Shown here one piece after another: positions 34,420-44,108 of a stretch of 64,000 bases of DNA. The DNA lies in assembly GCA_017656235.1 (NCBI GenBank), contig JACDOF010000001.1, positions 62,001-126,000 of the forward strand. Direction: 5' to 3'. The first letter of the stretch is position 1. Every line of letters begins with the position of its first letter. A program made the translations under genes and the position numbers. The notes under the pieces were generated by a model. It was not told where the DNA came from, did not search any database, and worked only from the letters and a program-made list of their open reading frames with translations. Origin of the DNA: Brevibacillus sp. (GTDB lineage: Bacteria > Bacillota > Bacilli > Brevibacillales > Brevibacillaceae).

Positions 34420-36236
34420 CATCTGAACAGATGGCCGTCATTAACCCGATCCCCTGTCTGACGCGGATAAAGCAGATTGTACTTCTTCAGTTTGTAATTG
34501 AGATTTTGGCGTGAAATGCCCAGCCGCTCACTTGCTTTGGTGATATTCCCCCGTGCCTCCTGCAGGGCTTGTTCGATCAAGTGCCGCTCCAACTGTTCGA
34601 TTTGCTCCGGCAGCGTACCGGTGAGGCGGGCAGGTGATTTTATTGGCGGCTGTGTCTGCACCTGCTGGATCATTTTGCTTTTGAGCGCAGGCGGCAAGTG
34701 GTTGATCGTAATGAATGCTTCGTCGTAGACCAGATTGAGGGCTCCCTCCAGGGTGTGCTCCAGCTGCCGGACATTTCCCGGCCAGTGATACTGGAGGAAA
34801 AACTGATAAACGTCAGGGTCCAACCCTTTCACGTCCACGTCAAGGGCTCTGGCGTGTTTTTTGAGAAAGTAGTCGATCAGCACGGGGATATCTTCTTTCC
34901 GACTGTTGAGCGGGGGGATGACAATATGGACCACACTGAGCCGATAGTACAAATCCTCCCTCAGTCTCCCCTTGGCGATGGCGTCCAGTGGATCTTCGTT
35001 TATCGTCGCGATAACCCGCACATCCACATCGACCACTTTGGACGATCCCAACCGCTGCGTTTTCCGTTCCTGCAGCACTCGCAGCAGTTTGGCCTGCAAG
35101 TCGGTTCCCATCGAGTTGATTTCATCCAACAGCAGCGTTCCGCCGTGTGCCTGTTCAAACAAACCGGCTCGGTCCACCGCTCCGGTGAAGCTCCCCACTG
35201 TTGTGCCAAACAGCAATCCTTCCAGCAGGGACTCCGGCAGAGCTGCACAGTTTTGGGCGATGAACGGTTTATGTTTGCGCGGACTCTCGTTATGAATGCT
35301 TTGCGCAAACATTTCTTTGCCTGTTCCCGTTTCTCCAACAATCAGAATGTTGGATCGTGAACGTGCGGCCCGTCTCGCTTGCTCTACGGTATGCGCCATC
35401 TCCCGGCTCTTATAGACGATGTCGGAGAACAGAAACCGCGTGCTGCTGTTTTTTACGGCGGCTGAAGGTTTCTCTGTCCCTTCTGTGACGTTCTGCTTTT
35501 GCAGATGCATGATCGTTTCGGTCAGCTTTTTTTGTTCGGTGATGTCCTTGGCGATTTCCATCGCTCCCACCTTTTTGGGTCCAAGGAAGAGCGGAATCGT
35601 GCGTGACAGGGTGGTAACCGCTTTTCCGTTGCGGGTAAAGTGTGTTTCCCGTTGGCTTAATGTCTTACCCGTTTTGAAAGCTGTCAGCAGCGTACTGGCA
35701 GTCTCATCCAATGACCAGACTTCCGTTACCCGTCTGCCCCTTACCGCTTCCGGTTCCAACACGTCAATCTCTCCCATTTTCCGATTGTAAAAAAGAATCT
35801 TTCCCTGCTGGTCAATGACGCAAATCCCTTCATCGAGCTGGTCAAGCATCGTATCGTACAAGTGATTGATTTCGTTCATCTGCTGAAGCTGCTGGTGAAG
35901 CAGTTGGATCTGCGTGATGTTTTTCAAGATCAGCAGCAAAAAAACGCAATCTTCAGATATTTTGACCGGCAGGATGTTGGCGATCAACTGCTGTGTTCCG
36001 AGAGAGAGCGCAATCCCTGTTTTGCTGGTTCGGGTCTGACAGCATTTTTTCAGTTCCTCCGAGGGGATCAGTTCGAAGATGGAACTGCCCAGAAGTTTGC
36101 CCGGATCGGATGAGAACAAGCGGCGCGCGGAGCGGTTTAATGAGAGAACCTCCCCCTGGATATCAGTAAGAATCATGCTGTCGAAACAGGAATGCCACAC
36201 TTCCTGAAGTTTGAGGGCAGGAATGGCGTCGAACAA
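34419..36236 (-). CDS. Sigma-54-dependent activator with PAS sensor domains
   Basis: A 605-residue enhancer-binding protein of the RocR/LevR-like kind. Two PAS-type sensor domains occupy roughly residues 10-110 and 125-235. The AAA+ domain follows, with Walker A GETGTGKE, the sigma-54 contact loop GSFTGA and Walker B TLLLDEI. A C-terminal Fis-type helix-turn-helix ends it (NITKASERLGISRQNLNYKLKKY). The start is a TTG at 36236 behind GGAGGTGAT. It faces a sigma-54 promoter at 36498-36515 and a palindrome at 36418-36433, and should activate the amidohydrolase-permease-glutamine synthetase operon in response to a small ligand. Confidence 0.93.
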   Translation of the reverse strand: MFDAIPALKLQEVWHSCFDSMILTDIQGEVLSLNRSARRLFSSDPGKLLGSSIFELIPSEELKKCCQTRTSKTGIALSLGTQQLIANILPVKISEDCVFLLLILKNITQIQLLHQQLQQMNEINHLYDTMLDQLDEGICVIDQQGKILFYNRKMGEIDVLEPEAVRGRRVTEVWSLDETASTLLTAFKTGKTLSQRETHFTRNGKAVTTLSRTIPLFLGPKKVGAMEIAKDITEQKKLTETIMHLQKQNVTEGTEKPSAAVKNSSTRFLFSDIVYKSREMAHTVEQARRAARSRSNILIVGETGTGKEMFAQSIHNESPRKHKPFIAQNCAALPESLLEGLLFGTTVGSFTGAVDRAGLFEQAHGGTLLLDEINSMGTDLQAKLLRVLQERKTQRLGSSKVVDVDVRVIATINEDPLDAIAKGRLREDLYYRLSVVHIVIPPLNSRKEDIPVLIDYFLKKHARALDVDVKGLDPDVYQFFLQYHWPGNVRQLEHTLEGALNLVYDEAFITINHLPPALKSKMIQQVQTQPPIKSPARLTGTLPEQIEQLERHLIEQALQEARGNITKASERLGISRQNLNYKLKKYNLLYPRQTGDRVNDGHLFR

Positions 36237-36417
36237 CGAGTATCACCTCCGCATCGCAAAAAAAATAAGAAAAATATTTTTCGGTACAGGGGTGGGAGAG
36301 TGCTGCTTTCTGCTTTCATCATACCAAGCAATTGGGCTGACGAGAAGAGCTTTGTTTGGTAGAGGTAAGGGAGTGAAGTTGTAAGGGGAAAAAATATTGC
36401 GAAAAAAATCTTTCGTT

Positions 36418-36433
36418 TGCAAAATATTTTGCA
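36418..36433. promoter_or_regulatory. Probable upstream activating site for the sigma-54 activator
   Basis: The perfect 16-bp palindrome TGCAAAATATTTTGCA is centred about 100 bp upstream of the expected transcription start. A half-site TGCAAAAT lies at 36446-36453. The position is typical for an enhancer-binding protein site, and the activator gene is divergent and adjacent. Confidence 0.7.
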
Positions 36434-36497
36434 TTTTCTTGATACTGCAAAATGGGATGAGATGAGAGAATGCTTGGACGATTCCTGAAATAGGTGG

Positions 36498-36515
36498 TTG
36501 GCATCAATATTGCTT
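36498..36515 (+). promoter_or_regulatory. Sigma-54 promoter (-24/-12)
   Basis: TTGGCATCAATATTGCTT matches the consensus TGGCAC-N5-TTGCW, with GG at 36500-36501 and GC at 36512-36513, exactly 12 bases apart. Transcription would start near 36525, just ahead of the gene at 36553. Confidence 0.88.
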
Positions 36516-36552
36516 GTAAACGGGTGACAAATATCGAACAAGGGGGTCATTC

Positions 36553-37704
36553 ATGTCACACGTATCGTTACAGGATGTGCAGGTCGTGGATGTGCACTGC
36601 CACCCGTATGTGGCCAATGAGGAGCCGTACCGTCCGGAGGAATTTGTGCGCAAGCTGTCGCTGGCGGTTATCCCGTTCCTGCCGGCACCATCTTCCCACT
36701 CCGGTCGAAAGCCGTTTCCGGGTACGAACATGTGGATGCAAATCCTGATCAACCGGCTCGCCCGATATTTTGGTTGTGACCCGACTGTGGAGGAGGTGGT
36801 TCGCCAGCGCAACGAGCGGGCGGAAGACTTCCGTCAGTATACGCGGGCGCTGTTTCAAGACGCCCGGATTAGCGGTCTGGTCGTGGATTTTGGTTACCCC
36901 GTGCCGATGCTTGACAAAAAAGCGTACGCAGACTTGTGCGGGGCGAGAATCTGGGAGGTTTACCGAATTGAGCCGGTGATGGTGCGGCTGCGTACAGAAA
37001 CGGCCAGTTTTGGTGAGTTCCTGGAGCGTTTCCGGGCTGATCTAAGGGCTGCCCTGAAGCGGGAAGAGGTAATCGGGCTCAAGTCGATTATCGCTTATCG
37101 CAGCGGACTTCAGATCGGGGAGAAAGATGAAGCCGCGGCCAGTGAGCAGTGGCCGTTGTTTCAGGCTAATGAGCGGGCGGAAGTGAAGGCGATCCGTGAC
37201 TACTGTCTGCACGTAGCGCTGGAAGAATGCACGGAGGCGGACAAGGCGATGCATATCCACACCGGAATCGGCGACGGCGATGTGGTGCTGCCGAAAGCCA
37301 GTCCCGGCTTCCTGCTTTCACTTTTGCGGGACAAAAAATACGTGGAAACCAAAGTGCATCTGGTCCACGGCGGTTACCCGTGGATCGAAGAAGCTGCGTT
37401 TATCGTCAGCGTCCTGCCCCGGGTTTATCTCGATGTTTCTTTGCAGAATCCGTTTGCCGGTCACGGTGTGCGGCGCATTCTTTCGCAGGTGTTTGAATTT
37501 GCGCCTTTTGACAAGGTGATGTACGGTTCCGATGCGTTTACCGTACCGGAGATGAACTGGTTGGGCGTGCACTTGTTCAAGGAATGTTTTGAACGGCTGC
37601 TAAACGAGTGGGTTGCCGCTGATTACATGGATGCCGAGACGGCGCGCTGTATCGGTGAGATGGTCCTGTACGGCAATTTTCAGCGCGTATACCAAGTCAG
37701 CTAA
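36553..37704 (+). CDS. Amidohydrolase, FluG N-terminal-domain type
   Basis: A 383-residue metal-dependent amidohydrolase of the PF04909-like type, with VVDVHCHPYV near the N-terminus, MHIHTGIGDGD in the middle and LVHGGYPW and MYGSDAF further on. This is the module found fused in front of a glutamine-synthetase module in FluG and nodulin-like proteins; here the two modules are separate genes of one operon. A role in releasing a gamma-glutamyl or related amide is plausible. It is the first gene behind the sigma-54 promoter; AAGGGGG precedes the ATG. Confidence 0.82.
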   Translation: MSHVSLQDVQVVDVHCHPYVANEEPYRPEEFVRKLSLAVIPFLPAPSSHSGRKPFPGTNMWMQILINRLARYFGCDPTVEEVVRQRNERAEDFRQYTRALFQDARISGLVVDFGYPVPMLDKKAYADLCGARIWEVYRIEPVMVRLRTETASFGEFLERFRADLRAALKREEVIGLKSIIAYRSGLQIGEKDEAAASEQWPLFQANERAEVKAIRDYCLHVALEECTEADKAMHIHTGIGDGDVVLPKASPGFLLSLLRDKKYVETKVHLVHGGYPWIEEAAFIVSVLPRVYLDVSLQNPFAGHGVRRILSQVFEFAPFDKVMYGSDAFTVPEMNWLGVHLFKECFERLLNEWVAADYMDAETARCIGEMVLYGNFQRVYQVS

Positions 37705-37716
37705 GGAGGGCGGAAC

Positions 37717-39084
37717 ATGAGCGACAAGAAAGACATGTTGGCATTGGCTCCGGAGCGAAAACTGGGCTACCGGCACATCTGGGCCCTGGGGGTAGGAGCG
37801 GTTATCGGAGATGGCATCTTCCTTCTGATGGGACAGGGAATCGCAACGGCGGGTCCAGGAGCAATCCTGGCCTATCTGGTGGCAGGGCTTTCCCAACTGT
37901 TCTTGATGCTCTCTCTCGGGGAGATGGCAGTCGGTATGCCCAATGCCGGCGCAATGTCCTTGTGGGTGGAGCGCATGATGGGGCGTTGGTGGGGGTTCTT
38001 GTCCGGCTTCACGTTTGCGGTCGGCTGGGTCATTGCCGGCGGCAGTACCGGACTTGCGCTGGGGAAGATCACGATGTGGTTTTTTCCGCAGTTGGAAGGA
38101 GAGGGGTGGGTTGTGGCCTTTTCCGTCTTCTTTCTGACGTTGTTTGCACTCCTCAATATTCTCGGAACCGAAATTGCGGCCAGAACCCAACTATACCTGG
38201 TCCTGATCATGACAGCTGTGATGGCGATCTTTTCACTAGTCGGGTTAAAAGATTTGCAGCCCGCCAACTTTGCGCCGCTCTTTCCATACGGGTTGGAAGG
38301 CTTTTGGGCGGCTATACCTCTGGGAACCTATGCTTACCTGGGAGCAGTTACGCTGGCAACAGCCGGAGGTGAGTGCAAAAACCCGCGTGATTTGCCAAGA
38401 GCGCTGATCTGGTCAAGCATCACCTTTCTCGTGCTCTATTCATTGGCCCAAATTACCCTGCAGGGGCTCATTCCATGGGATCAGATTTCGATGGATGATT
38501 CTCCGTTTACGCAAGCTGCGGGTCAGGTGTTCGGTTTTGCGGGCGCATTCGTTATGAACCTGACGGCCTGGATCGCCGCCGCCACCTGTATCCTGATGGG
38601 GACGCTGTACGCATCCTCACGCATCTTTTTCGCCCAGGCCCGGGAAGGTTATCTGCCGTCGTTTTTCGGCTACCTGCACCCCAGGACGAAGACACCGGTT
38701 TACGGAATCATCGCGGTCTGGGCATGCTCTGTCGGTATGGTCGTGCTGGGCATCGTGAACCCCGACCTGTTGTACGTGGAACTTTCGACGCAGTTGGTGC
38801 TCGCCTGGATGGTCTCCTGGTCGCTCGCGTTGATTGCCTCCCTGCTCTATCGCAGGCATCACAAGCAGGAAGTGGCCAGTCTGCCGTGGCGGCAGCCGCT
38901 CTACCCGCTGTTTCCGGTACTGGGGTTCATCGGGATCGGCATCATTTGTTATGGAACATTTGTCGGCACGCCGATGTCGCTCGTCCGCGGGGCGATCTGG
39001 ATGGGGATTTTGTACCTGTTGTTCAAGCGATTCAGCAAGGCACAACCACAGAACGTTTCTAATGCGCAAGCAGACCGTTCATAA
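37717..39084 (+). CDS. APC-family amino acid/polyamine permease
   Basis: A 455-residue membrane protein with about 12 helices and the APC-type first-helix motif GVGAVIGDGIFLLMGQG. It lies 12 bp after the amidohydrolase gene with AAGGAGG at the start. It probably imports the amine or amino acid that the rest of the operon degrades. The substrate cannot be told from sequence. Confidence 0.88.
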   Translation: MSDKKDMLALAPERKLGYRHIWALGVGAVIGDGIFLLMGQGIATAGPGAILAYLVAGLSQLFLMLSLGEMAVGMPNAGAMSLWVERMMGRWWGFLSGFTFAVGWVIAGGSTGLALGKITMWFFPQLEGEGWVVAFSVFFLTLFALLNILGTEIAARTQLYLVLIMTAVMAIFSLVGLKDLQPANFAPLFPYGLEGFWAAIPLGTYAYLGAVTLATAGGECKNPRDLPRALIWSSITFLVLYSLAQITLQGLIPWDQISMDDSPFTQAAGQVFGFAGAFVMNLTAWIAAATCILMGTLYASSRIFFAQAREGYLPSFFGYLHPRTKTPVYGIIAVWACSVGMVVLGIVNPDLLYVELSTQLVLAWMVSWSLALIASLLYRRHHKQEVASLPWRQPLYPLFPVLGFIGIGIICYGTFVGTPMSLVRGAIWMGILYLLFKRFSKAQPQNVSNAQADRS

Positions 39085-39141
39085 ACACATCGAACATGGC
39101 GGAGGCAATCTGCGCAGTAGTGGCTGGGAAGGGGAAACGGG

Positions 39142-40341
39142 ATGAAAGCGAGCGAGAAACTGGTATTGAGCGAAGCGTTTGTCCGCAGACTGACGGAAAT
39201 CCGTCAGCAGCTGCACATGTATCCGGAACTGTCTTTTCAAGAGTACAAAACTTGTGAAACGGTCACAGCCTGCCTGACGGAGTGGGGGATTCCATACCGG
39301 CGGGTTGGAGAGACGGGAGTCGTTGTGGAGATTGTCGGAGAGCGGGGAGAGGGGCTTGCGATCGGACTGCGCGCAGATATGGATGCGCTTCCCATCCAGG
39401 AGCAGACGGGGCTTCCCTTTTCCTCTCGACATCCGGGCGTGATGCATGCCTGCGGACATGACGGACACACCGTCATCTTGCTTGGAACCGCCCGCGAACT
39501 GTTTCAACGCCGGCGGGATCTTCGCGGCCGGGTTCGCTGTATCTTTCAGCCGGGAGAGGAGGCAAACGGTGCTGCCAAGCGGCTGATCAGCCAGGGAGTG
39601 CTGGACAATCCTCGTCTGGACGTGATGCTCGCCCTGCACTTGTGGCCTCACTTGCCGTTTGGAACAGTGGGTGTAAGGTACGGAGCAATGACCGCCTCTT
39701 GTGACGATTTTACCATCGAAATCGTCGGCAGAGGGGGACACGGCGCCCGCCCTCATCAAGGCGTTGACGCCATTGCAGTGGCCGTACAAGTCTTACAGGC
39801 CATCTCCTTTCTGGTCACCAAGGAGAACAATCCGACCGAACCGGTGATTGTTCATGTCGGACAAATCCAGGGAGGGGAGGCAAGCAACATCATCGCGGAC
39901 CGCGTCATCCTGAGAGGAACCGTGCGGGCCGTAGCCGTCGAGACCAGGCAGAAGGTGAAGGAACGGCTGGTCGAACTGGTCGCAGGTGTCGCACGGTCGC
40001 ACGGAGCACGCGCCAGCGTCAGTTATACGGACGGCATCCCGCCCGTGATCAACGATGAGCGGTTGACTCAATGTGTAGAAAAAAGTGCGCAAGAATTGCT
40101 GGGTATAGATGCGGTACACCTGCTGCAGGCGCCTTCGATGGGAGCGGATGACTTTGGCGATTTTGCCGATCTGGTGCCGAGCACTTACTTCCGCCTGGGC
40201 ATCCGCAAGGCGGATACACCGTGCTATGACCTGCATCATCCGCAGTTTAGCTTTGATGACGCCATTCTGCCGCTGGGTGTCAAACTGCTGACCTGGACCG
40301 TCCTGAGCAGGCTGCAAAAAAGGAGTGTTGAGGAGCTATGA
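39142..40341 (+). CDS. M20 family amidohydrolase
   Basis: A 399-residue M20D metallohydrolase with RADMDALPIQEQTG, MHACGHDGHTVILLG, FQPGEEANGA and the late MGADDFGDFA. The group removes acyl groups from amino acids or amines. It is co-transcribed with the permease and the glutamine-synthetase-like gene; its stop overlaps the next ATG by one base. It may hydrolyse an N-acyl or gamma-glutamyl intermediate (inference). It is distinct from the M20 genes at 19532 and 61094. Confidence 0.87.
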   Translation: MKASEKLVLSEAFVRRLTEIRQQLHMYPELSFQEYKTCETVTACLTEWGIPYRRVGETGVVVEIVGERGEGLAIGLRADMDALPIQEQTGLPFSSRHPGVMHACGHDGHTVILLGTARELFQRRRDLRGRVRCIFQPGEEANGAAKRLISQGVLDNPRLDVMLALHLWPHLPFGTVGVRYGAMTASCDDFTIEIVGRGGHGARPHQGVDAIAVAVQVLQAISFLVTKENNPTEPVIVHVGQIQGGEASNIIADRVILRGTVRAVAVETRQKVKERLVELVAGVARSHGARASVSYTDGIPPVINDERLTQCVEKSAQELLGIDAVHLLQAPSMGADDFGDFADLVPSTYFRLGIRKADTPCYDLHHPQFSFDDAILPLGVKLLTWTVLSRLQKRSVEEL

Positions 40342-41684
40342 TGACAAAAGAACAGGTGCTGGAAACAGTCGAAAAAGAGAACATCGAATTTATCCGGGTT
40401 GAGTTTCTGGATTACGCGGGGGTCACAAGGGGAAGAACCGTACGCCCAGCCCAACTGAAAGAAGCGATGGAGCGCGGGATTAACTTCAGTACGGCGATCA
40501 TGAGCTTCGACTGTTTTGACGAGTACATTCCCAATCCCGGTTACGGACCGAATGACGGTGATTTTTTTGCGGTTCCCGATCCGGCGACGTTTGCCATCGT
40601 CCCCTATCGGAAAAAAACAGCGCGCATGCTGTGCGACCTGGTAGACGTTCACGGTGAACCGTGGCAGGGGTGCCCGCGCAGCGCACTGAAACGTTTGCTT
40701 AAGGAAGTGGAGTCGTTAATCGGAGGAAAACTGTACTTGGCATTTGAACAGGAGGCCTACCTGTTGAAAGAAAGTGAAAACGGTCTTTTGCCCGCCGATC
40801 CCAGTCACTGTTTCTCCACTGATGGCGTCGACATTCAGGAGGCGTTCATCCAGGAATTCGTCTACGCGCTGGAGGCGATGGGGGTCAAGACGGAACAAAT
40901 CTCCAGCGAATACGGACCCGGACAGCTGGAGATCAATCTGAAGTACGCGCCGGCTTTAAAGGCCACTGACGACCAGGTCACGTTTGCCCACCTGTACAAG
41001 CAGATAGCGAGGGACCACGGGATGATCGGGACCCTGATGCCCAAACCCTTTTCGCACCTGGCCGGCAGCGGACTGCACGTACACATCAGTCTGTACGACG
41101 AATCTGGCGAAAACCTGTTTGAAGATACCGCCGACGAGCGCGGGTTGGATCTGTCTGAAAAAGCGTATCACTTTATCGGCGGCCTGTTAAGACACGGTGC
41201 TTCTCTGGTGGCAATTGGCGCCCCGAGTATCAATTCGTACAAAAGAATGCAGCCAGGGTCGTGGGCACCAGCCCATATTTGCTACGGTGCCGGCAATCGC
41301 TCGGTGCTGGTGCGCATCCCGGAGAAGCGAAGGGCCAGAAGGTTCGAATACCGTGGTGCAGATGGAACCTGCAACCCATACCTGCTTTCAGCCTGTTTGG
41401 TCGCTGCTGGTCTTCACGGAATCCAGCACCGCATGGATCCGGGCGAGCCGATCGATGGGGACGTCAGCAAGATGAGCGAGATCGAGTTGAAGGAAAGAGG
41501 CATTTTCTGGGTTCCGCGAAACCTGTACGAAGCGATTAACCGTTTGGCGGAAGATACGATTCTGGCGGAGACGATTGGCCGCTCGATCTGGGAAGAGTTC
41601 ATCAAGATCAAGCGGACCGAATGGGACAAATACTGTCTGTACGTAAGCGACTGGGAACGAAAGTTGTTTTCATCCAGATTTTAA
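40341..41684 (+). CDS. Glutamine synthetase-like gamma-glutamyl-amine ligase
   Basis: A 447-residue glutamine-synthetase-fold protein. Seen are the catalytic block LYLAFEQEAYLL, the ATP/glutamate block GSGLHVHISLYD and KRRARRFEYRGADGTCNPYL. The N-terminal part (FIRVEFLDYAGVTRGRTV) fits the gamma-glutamylpolyamine synthetase/FluG group, not the housekeeping GlnA. Such enzymes attach glutamate to an amine as the first step of its breakdown. I chose the ATG at 40341, five bases after AGGAG; another ATG lies 3 bases upstream. Sigma-54 control fits a nitrogen-scavenging role. Confidence 0.85.
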   Translation: MTKEQVLETVEKENIEFIRVEFLDYAGVTRGRTVRPAQLKEAMERGINFSTAIMSFDCFDEYIPNPGYGPNDGDFFAVPDPATFAIVPYRKKTARMLCDLVDVHGEPWQGCPRSALKRLLKEVESLIGGKLYLAFEQEAYLLKESENGLLPADPSHCFSTDGVDIQEAFIQEFVYALEAMGVKTEQISSEYGPGQLEINLKYAPALKATDDQVTFAHLYKQIARDHGMIGTLMPKPFSHLAGSGLHVHISLYDESGENLFEDTADERGLDLSEKAYHFIGGLLRHGASLVAIGAPSINSYKRMQPGSWAPAHICYGAGNRSVLVRIPEKRRARRFEYRGADGTCNPYLLSACLVAAGLHGIQHRMDPGEPIDGDVSKMSEIELKERGIFWVPRNLYEAINRLAEDTILAETIGRSIWEEFIKIKRTEWDKYCLYVSDWERKLFSSRF

Positions 41685-41711
41685 CGCAGTGTGGACGAGC
41701 ACACAAACCTG

Positions 41712-41746
41712 CCATCGTTCGGACTCTGACCGGGCGATGGTTTTTT
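41712..41746 (+). terminator. Terminator of the sigma-54 operon
   Basis: A stem formed by CCATCG (41712-41717) and CGATGG (41735-41740), probably extended inward, is followed by six T residues. Confidence 0.75.
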
Positions 41747-41868
41747 GTCGCTCGTCAGCAGGCGACTTGCAGCAGATATATATTTTGAATCATTCGATTA
41801 GTAAATAAAGAGGGAATATTCATAAAGAAGGAGAAGTAGTTACGAAATCAACAAAAGGAGGGGTTCAG

Positions 41869-43479
41869 GTGTTTAAGGAAGAGAAGCCGGCAGTTGAGCA
41901 AGTTGCGTTGAAAATACCTGATTATTACAATTTTGCGGCACAGGTTGATGAATACGCACAGGCTCATCCCGACAAGGCTGCGCTGATCGTGGCAAGCGAG
42001 GAGGACTCATCCATCACATTGACCTATGCCGAATTGGCCGCTTACTCCAGCCGTATCGCCCATGCACTGCATTCGCTCGGCATTGAGCGTGGAGACAAGG
42101 TACTGGTGCTGGTGCCGAGAGGGCAGGAGGCCTACGGAATTTACCTGGCCCTGCTCAAGCTTGGTGCCGTGGTGATGCCTGGTTCGGAGATGCTGAGAAG
42201 TAAGGATATCGAATACCGCGTCAATCATGCCGGTGCCAAGGCGGTGATCGGTTTTTCCGGTGTGATTGGCGAGGTGGACGCGATACGCTCCACATGTCCG
42301 ACACTGCGTCAATTCATCGCCTGCGCTGCCGAGGCAGAAGGCTGGCTTTCACTGGAAGGGCTGCTGGAACACGCGGACGACACGTTTCCCAACGCCAACA
42401 CTCGTTCCGATGAACTGGCCTTTTTATCCTATACATCGGGGACGACAGGCGGACCGAAAGGGGTCATGCACGTGCACGGCTGGCCGCTGGCCCATTTGGC
42501 GGTGGCAGCGACGCACTGGCTGGACGTGCAGGAAGACGATCTTGTTTGGGCTACCGCCGGACCCGGCTGGGCCAAGTGGGTCTGGAGCCCGTTCGTCTCC
42601 GTGCTGGGCAGAGGGGCTGCCGCCTTCGTGTATCGAGGCAGGTTCTCCCCGGAAACGTACCTGAAGCTGCTGGAACAGTACCCGATCTCGGTTCTCTGTG
42701 CGACTCCCACCGAATACCGGCTGATGGCCAAGGTCTCTGATCTGGAACGATTCCGTTTGAAAGCGCTTCGCTCGGCCTGCTCCGCCGGAGAGCCGCTGAA
42801 CCGGGAGGTGATCGACAGGTTCCGGCGGGTGTTTGGCGTGACGGTGCGGGACGGGTACGGACAAACGGAAAATACCCTGCTCGTCGGCACCTTCGTCGGA
42901 ATGGAACCGCGTCCTGGCTCGATGGGCCGCCCTTCTCCCGTGGTAAAAGTGGCCATCATTGATGAAGCGGGGAATCCGCTGCCGACTGGAGAGGTCGGCG
43001 ACATCGCCATTGACCGGAACATGGTAGCGCTGTTCAAAGGTTATTGGAATGATCCGGAGCGAACAGCCCGTGCCTTTCGCGGCGACTGGTACGTGACCGG
43101 AGATCAGGGGCGGATGGATGAAGACGGCTACATCTGGTTTGAGGGGCGTGCCGACGATATCATTATCTCCGGTGGCTATACCATCGGACCATTCGAGGTG
43201 GAAGACGCGCTGGTGAAGCACCCGGCTGTCGCCGAGTGTGCAGCCGTAGCCAGTCCCGATCCGGAGCGTGGACACGTGGTCAAAGCATTTGTGGTGCTGA
43301 AAAAAGGGCACACTGGCTCCGAAGAGCTTGTACGCGAGCTGCAGGACCACGTAAAACAGCTAACGGCTCCGTACAAATACCCGCGAAAGGTGGAGTTTGT
43401 GGCCGACTTGCCCAAAACCACTTCCGGCAAAATCCGCCGCGTGGTGCTCAGACAGTGGGAAAACGAACAGAAAGCGTGA
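41869..43479 (+). CDS. Acyl-CoA synthetase (AMP-forming), medium-chain type
   Basis: A 536-residue ANL-superfamily adenylating enzyme. Seen are the P-loop-like SYTSGTTGGPKG, the A5 motif DGYGQTENTLL, the A7-A8 region WYVTGDQGRMDEDGYIW and the C-terminal catalytic lysine in KTTSGKIRR. The layout fits medium-chain acyl-CoA synthetases (ACSM-like). The start is a GTG at 41869 behind AAAGGAGGGG. It is a single-gene unit, and a copy of the dispersed repeat begins within a few bases of its stop codon. Its acid substrate is unknown. Confidence 0.9.
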   Translation: MFKEEKPAVEQVALKIPDYYNFAAQVDEYAQAHPDKAALIVASEEDSSITLTYAELAAYSSRIAHALHSLGIERGDKVLVLVPRGQEAYGIYLALLKLGAVVMPGSEMLRSKDIEYRVNHAGAKAVIGFSGVIGEVDAIRSTCPTLRQFIACAAEAEGWLSLEGLLEHADDTFPNANTRSDELAFLSYTSGTTGGPKGVMHVHGWPLAHLAVAATHWLDVQEDDLVWATAGPGWAKWVWSPFVSVLGRGAAAFVYRGRFSPETYLKLLEQYPISVLCATPTEYRLMAKVSDLERFRLKALRSACSAGEPLNREVIDRFRRVFGVTVRDGYGQTENTLLVGTFVGMEPRPGSMGRPSPVVKVAIIDEAGNPLPTGEVGDIAIDRNMVALFKGYWNDPERTARAFRGDWYVTGDQGRMDEDGYIWFEGRADDIIISGGYTIGPFEVEDALVKHPAVAECAAVASPDPERGHVVKAFVVLKKGHTGSEELVRELQDHVKQLTAPYKYPRKVEFVADLPKTTSGKIRRVVLRQWENEQKA

Positions 43480-43485
43480 TCACCA

Positions 43486-43925
43486 GCAAAGAAGCAGTCC
43501 AGGATCGCTCCACAGGGGCAGCGGCAAAACGATGTCCCGCAGCGACGTGATGCTGTTGCCGCTGCGATTTCCCTGCGGATACGCCGTTTCGCCGGCAGGT
43601 TGGCCAAACCCGTTCGCTGGCGAAAAAACGCCCACACTCCGTCCCATGCGAGAGCTTTGAAACTGGGTCAGCACCGTTTGCTGTCCTTTTTACCCCAAGA
43701 TGCGCTCGACATTCTTCAAATTGAATCCAAAGCGAGTTCGGACAGGAGAGCAGCCATTTTCCGAATGAACGACTTTGCCAACCTGCCAAGCGGAGCAAGA
43801 CCGAAGCGGAGGCATACGGGCTCAACCTGGACAAACGGCGCAGCAGCGCTGCTTTTGCGCCCGTCCGCTTCGGGAGAGCGACGCGGACAGTTCGGCTCCG
43901 TGAAGAGGAAAATGGCTGCTTTTCC
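43486..43925 (+). repeat. Dispersed intergenic repeat, copy A (most complete)
   Basis: This stretch of about 440 bp shares its left part (about 43486-43755) with the inverted copy C near 62.3-62.7 kb, and its right part (about 43641-43925) with copy B near 57.3-57.6 kb. It is full of inverted repeats, for example GCAGCGGCAA with TTGCCGCTGC, and TTCGCCGGC with GCTGGCGAA. Open frames across it have no ribosome sites. It looks like a structured, non-coding or non-autonomous element. Confidence 0.8.
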
Positions 43926-44007
43926 CTATCCAGACACCCTTTGTCTACACGCTGAGAGGGAGGCGGGTGCCGCCCTCATTTTTGTTTTAGGGAAAGAGAA
44001 GAGAGCC

Positions 44008-44037
44008 TTGACACTGACAAGCGGGCAGGGGTATAGT
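44008..44037 (+). promoter_or_regulatory. Sigma-A promoter of the ribose operon
   Basis: TTGACA (44008-44013) and TATAGT (44032-44037) are separated by 18 bp. The expected start near 44044 lies just ahead of the first operator. Confidence 0.75.
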
Positions 44038-44052
44038 AGAGACATCAGATAG

Positions 44053-44064
44053 GTAACCGGTTAC
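44053..44064. promoter_or_regulatory. RbsR/CcpA-type operator, copy 1
   Basis: The perfect palindrome GTAACCGGTTAC lies about ten bases after the expected transcription start. It has a LacI-family operator shape and also fits the cre consensus for CcpA. Confidence 0.8.
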
Positions 44065-44108
44065 ATATAATGATTATCAGGTTTGTACATTATTTTTTTG
44101 TCTGATGT

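Noticed and set aside
43600-44052. A 150-codon open frame across repeat copy A, sharing peptide sequence with a 179-codon frame at 57293-57832
   Set aside because: The shared peptide lies only within the repeated DNA, other frames are equally conserved, there is no ribosome site, and copy C does not keep the frame. It is the repeat, not a protein family.
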